Assembly (NCBI GenBank): GCA_050257855.1
Contig: JBLMXQ010000006.1
Location: forward strand, 1-15,507
Reading direction: 5' to 3'
Origin: JBLMXQ01 sp050257855
GTDB lineage: Bacteria; Acidobacteriota; Vicinamibacteria; Vicinamibacterales; CAVVIG01
Length of the DNA stretch: 15,507 nucleotides
Part shown: positions 13,801 through 15,507 of the stretch, in pieces
Layout of the letters: each line of letters begins with the position of its first letter
How positions within the stretch are numbered: position 1 is the stretch's first letter
Notes under the pieces: model-generated
What the model was told of the DNA's origin: nothing
Seen by the model: only the letters and a program-made list of their open reading frames with translations
The model's database searches: none
Position numbers and translations under genes: made by a program

Positions 13801-15336
13801 CTAGCGGCTCTTATCGGCGTCTGCCGCGTCCGGGCGCAGTCGCCATTGCCATATCGTGGACAGGATGTCGCGCCCGGATTCGGGCGGCGGCACGAGGAAG
13901 CGGTTGCTGACGGCGCGGGCGCGCTGGCTCCAGGCCAGGAAGATGGCCGGGGGGTCGTCGAGCATCGCGCGCTGGAAGGCCGCGACGCCGGCGCGGTACT
14001 CGTCGTCGCTGGCGGCGTGGCGGATGCGATCCAGCGCCGCGTCGACGGCCGGGCTGGAGAAGCGGGCGAAATTGAACGGCCCGCCCGTGTGCCACCACTG
14101 GTAAGGGCGAAATAGACTGGGCCCGCTCACGAAATCGAGGAGCACCGCCTCAAATTCGTGCTTTTCCACGGTTTCAGCGATACGCGCGGGAGGCTGCTCC
14201 TCAAGGCTGAGCTCTACTCCGAACGCTTCGAGCTGCTGCTTGGCCACGAGCGCAATACGCTCGTACACAGAATCGGCCGGAACTAGGCAGCGAATCGTCA
14301 GCTTCCCACGACCGTCTGCAGCTCGGGGAAATGTCGACAGATCCGCCTTCGCTTGGGAGTAATCCAGGTGGGTCGTCGGCAACTTGGAGTCGAAGGCCCA
14401 GTTCTTGACCCAGACTGGTCCAACGGACTCGATCCCGTGGCCGCCAAGCGCTCGATCCACGAGTGCCGATCGGTCGATCGCCGCATTCAGACCCCGACGC
14501 ACGGCGGCCGAGCGCAGAGCGGGAGACGAAGTGTTCAGCAGTATTGCGTACTGGTACGCCCGCGACACAGCGAAGACTGATACGTTTGACGAGGCCTCCA
14601 GCGAATCGAGTGCGTCGGTCGGTACCTCAAAGAGAGCGTCAACCCTGTTCCGAAGCAGGTCGGCCCATGCGGCCCGAACAGACGGGTACTGCTCTATCGT
14701 CAGCCCGGCAATCGACGGGCGGCCCAGGTAGTAATCGTCGTTCGCCCTCAGCTGGATTTCGGGTGGTTTTCCAACGTCTTTGAAAGGACCTGTTCCGATC
14801 GTCGGATTTCCCGGTTTGACTATTGGCGCGTCTCCATCCAGTGCCTCGAGGACGAGCGGCGATGGCCGTCGCAGAACGATTCTCACTTCGTCCGCGCTCG
14901 CCGACAGACTCGAAACGTCCTCGAAAATGGGTCCCATCGTTCTGGGCAGAGTTCCGTTGAGGATCTGTGCCACGATCTGTCCCGTCAGTTTTGACCCGTC
15001 GTGGAATGCGGTGCCTGGTCTCAGATTGACCGTGACGGTCAGACGATCAGGCGAAGTCGTCCAACTCTTCGCCAGCCACGGCCGCATACGCCCGTCCTCG
15101 CCAAATCTTGCCAAAGACTCCACTGTGAGAAGCTGGACGATTGGGCGCAGGCCCGCGAGGGCATCTGCCGACGTGAACTGTCCGACCCCCATGCGCAGAG
15201 TCGGCCGAACCTCACTCTTGTGCGATCTTTCACTATTCCCGGAACAGCCGGACAGAACGAGAGCCGGAAGAAGAACCCGCAGGCCATAGCGGAGGGTATT
15301 GCCTCGCGCTGAGATTCTTCTTCCGGATCGGCCCAT
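13801..15336 (-). CDS. Family-5 (peptide/nickel/oligopeptide type) solute-binding lipoprotein
   Basis: A 511-residue protein. A basic N-terminus and hydrophobic segment end in a lipobox, LVLSGC, so C31 would be lipidated after cleavage. The mature part matches SBP_bac_5: SW..SPDRLTVTVNLRPGTAFHDG near 90-115, NPTIGTGPF, and QYAILLNTSSPALRSAAVRRGLNAAIDR. Family members bind peptides, sugars, nickel or haem for ABC import, or act as sensors. No permease or ATPase gene is visible. It starts 7 bases after the 30-residue peptide gene, with no close ribosome-binding site, suggesting translational coupling, and lies directly upstream of the histidine kinase. Base composition is split: codons for residues ~1-412 average about 60% G+C, while the last ~100 codons are about 72%. 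Confidence 0.92.
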   Translation of the reverse strand: MGRSGRRISARGNTLRYGLRVLLPALVLSGCSGNSERSHKSEVRPTLRMGVGQFTSADALAGLRPIVQLLTVESLARFGEDGRMRPWLAKSWTTSPDRLTVTVNLRPGTAFHDGSKLTGQIVAQILNGTLPRTMGPIFEDVSSLSASADEVRIVLRRPSPLVLEALDGDAPIVKPGNPTIGTGPFKDVGKPPEIQLRANDDYYLGRPSIAGLTIEQYPSVRAAWADLLRNRVDALFEVPTDALDSLEASSNVSVFAVSRAYQYAILLNTSSPALRSAAVRRGLNAAIDRSALVDRALGGHGIESVGPVWVKNWAFDSKLPTTHLDYSQAKADLSTFPRAADGRGKLTIRCLVPADSVYERIALVAKQQLEAFGVELSLEEQPPARIAETVEKHEFEAVLLDFVSGPSLFRPYQWWHTGGPFNFARFSSPAVDAALDRIRHAASDDEYRAGVAAFQRAMLDDPPAIFLAWSQRARAVSNRFLVPPPESGRDILSTIWQWRLRPDAADADKSR

Positions 15337-15343
15337 TCGCGGC

Positions 15344-15436
15344 CTATCTCTTCTCCATCGGCTGCTCGACCATGAATGCGCAAATTCCCTGCGGCTTCGC
15401 GTTCTTGGTCGCCTTCTTGATGATCTGGATCTTCAT
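15344..15436 (-). CDS. 30-residue peptide, candidate precursor of a modified or signalling peptide
   Basis: An intact 31-codon frame beginning MKIQIIKKATKNAK (a lysine-rich, leader-like half), then a Pro-Gln-Gly, a single cysteine at residue 19 (GICAF), and a C-terminal part with V-E-Q-P and a final M-E-K-R. GGAGA lies 6 bases before the ATG, and the upstream partial gene ends inside that ribosome-binding region, 10 bases before the ATG. The solute-binding lipoprotein gene follows after 7 bases. This packing and the strong ribosome-binding site argue for a real translated gene despite its size. It has no signal peptide or membrane segment. It is not a family I recognise. A ribosomally made, post-translationally modified peptide precursor is one possibility; a small regulatory protein is another. 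Confidence 0.7.
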   Translation of the reverse strand: MKIQIIKKATKNAKPQGICAFMVEQPMEKR

Positions 15437-15446
15437 TGTAAGTCTC

Positions 15447-15507
15447 CTACGCGACGCCGGCGCAGTCGTGCGCCAGCGCGATGACCGCCGATTCGAAACT
15501 CTGCTTG
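15447..15507 (-). CDS. C-terminal end of an unknown protein, cut by window edge
   Basis: Nineteen codons and a TAG stop are visible, ending FESAVIALAHDCAGVA. The frame has G/C-rich third positions, and the stop abuts the ribosome-binding site of the peptide gene (TAGGAGA), typical of adjacent operon genes. Too little is present to name it. If the peptide is a modified natural product, its processing enzyme could lie here or further upstream. Confidence 0.55.
   Translation of the reverse strand, partial: KQSFESAVIALAHDCAGVA

Noticed and set aside
15344..15436. A lasso peptide with Gly17 as core residue 1 and Glu24 as core residue 8
   Set aside because: The Gly-to-Glu spacing would fit, but the conserved Thr at leader position -2 is absent (Pro instead) and no lasso cyclase or protease is visible.
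15344..15436. A methanobactin-like precursor, from the similar lysine-rich beginning
   Set aside because: Only one cysteine is present, the paired core cysteines are missing, and no MbnB/MbnC genes are in view.
1..15507. CRISPR arrays, tRNA or rRNA genes, insertion sequences
   Set aside because: No regularly spaced long repeats, cloverleaf-type sequences, rRNA segments, terminal inverted repeats or transposase frames were found by reading both strands.

Overview
This 15.5 kb window comes from a high-GC bacterial chromosome, mostly above 65% G+C, with tightly packed genes and short spacers. The gene content and codon use would fit an Acidobacteriota-type soil or sediment bacterium. That placement is an inference from general style; no marker gene in the window fixes it. 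No tRNA, rRNA, CRISPR array, transposase or integrase was seen.

Layout. (1) 1-3568, minus strand: a respiratory complex-iron-sulfur-molybdoenzyme (CISM) module. A fused four-cluster ferredoxin/NrfD membrane subunit is followed by a molybdopterin catalytic subunit that runs off the left edge. (2) 3737-4519, plus strand, diverging from it: a small cysteine-rich protein and bacterioferritin, an iron-storage pair. (3) 4554-10336, minus strand: a two-gene module of a large Eco57I/PglX-like N6-adenine DNA methyltransferase and a RapA/SNF2-type helicase, two bases apart. This resembles the helicase and methylase genes of class 1 DISARM, but no other DISARM gene is present. (4) 10485-11116, minus strand: an Smr-domain protein and QueF, the queuosine-pathway nitrile reductase. 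(5) 11318-11617, plus strand: an HU-family nucleoid protein with a clear sigma-70 promoter and a terminator-like hairpin after it. (6) 11726-15507, minus strand: an apparent operon, in transcription order: the end of an unknown gene, a 30-residue peptide gene with an excellent ribosome-binding site, a family-5 solute-binding lipoprotein, a Cache/HAMP histidine kinase, and an 80-residue protein of unknown function.

The two regions most worth attention are the peptide/solute-binding-protein/kinase operon at the right edge and the standalone helicase-methyltransferase pair. The first could be a small modified-peptide or peptide-signalling system. Its 5' part has lower G+C, with a sharp step inside the solute-binding-protein gene. 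The second is a candidate minimal phage-defence or DNA-modification system. Smaller observations include extended -10 promoters so close to start codons that queF is probably leaderless, a perfect 14-bp palindrome upstream of the 80-residue protein gene, and short 7-10 bp tandem repeats in several spacers.
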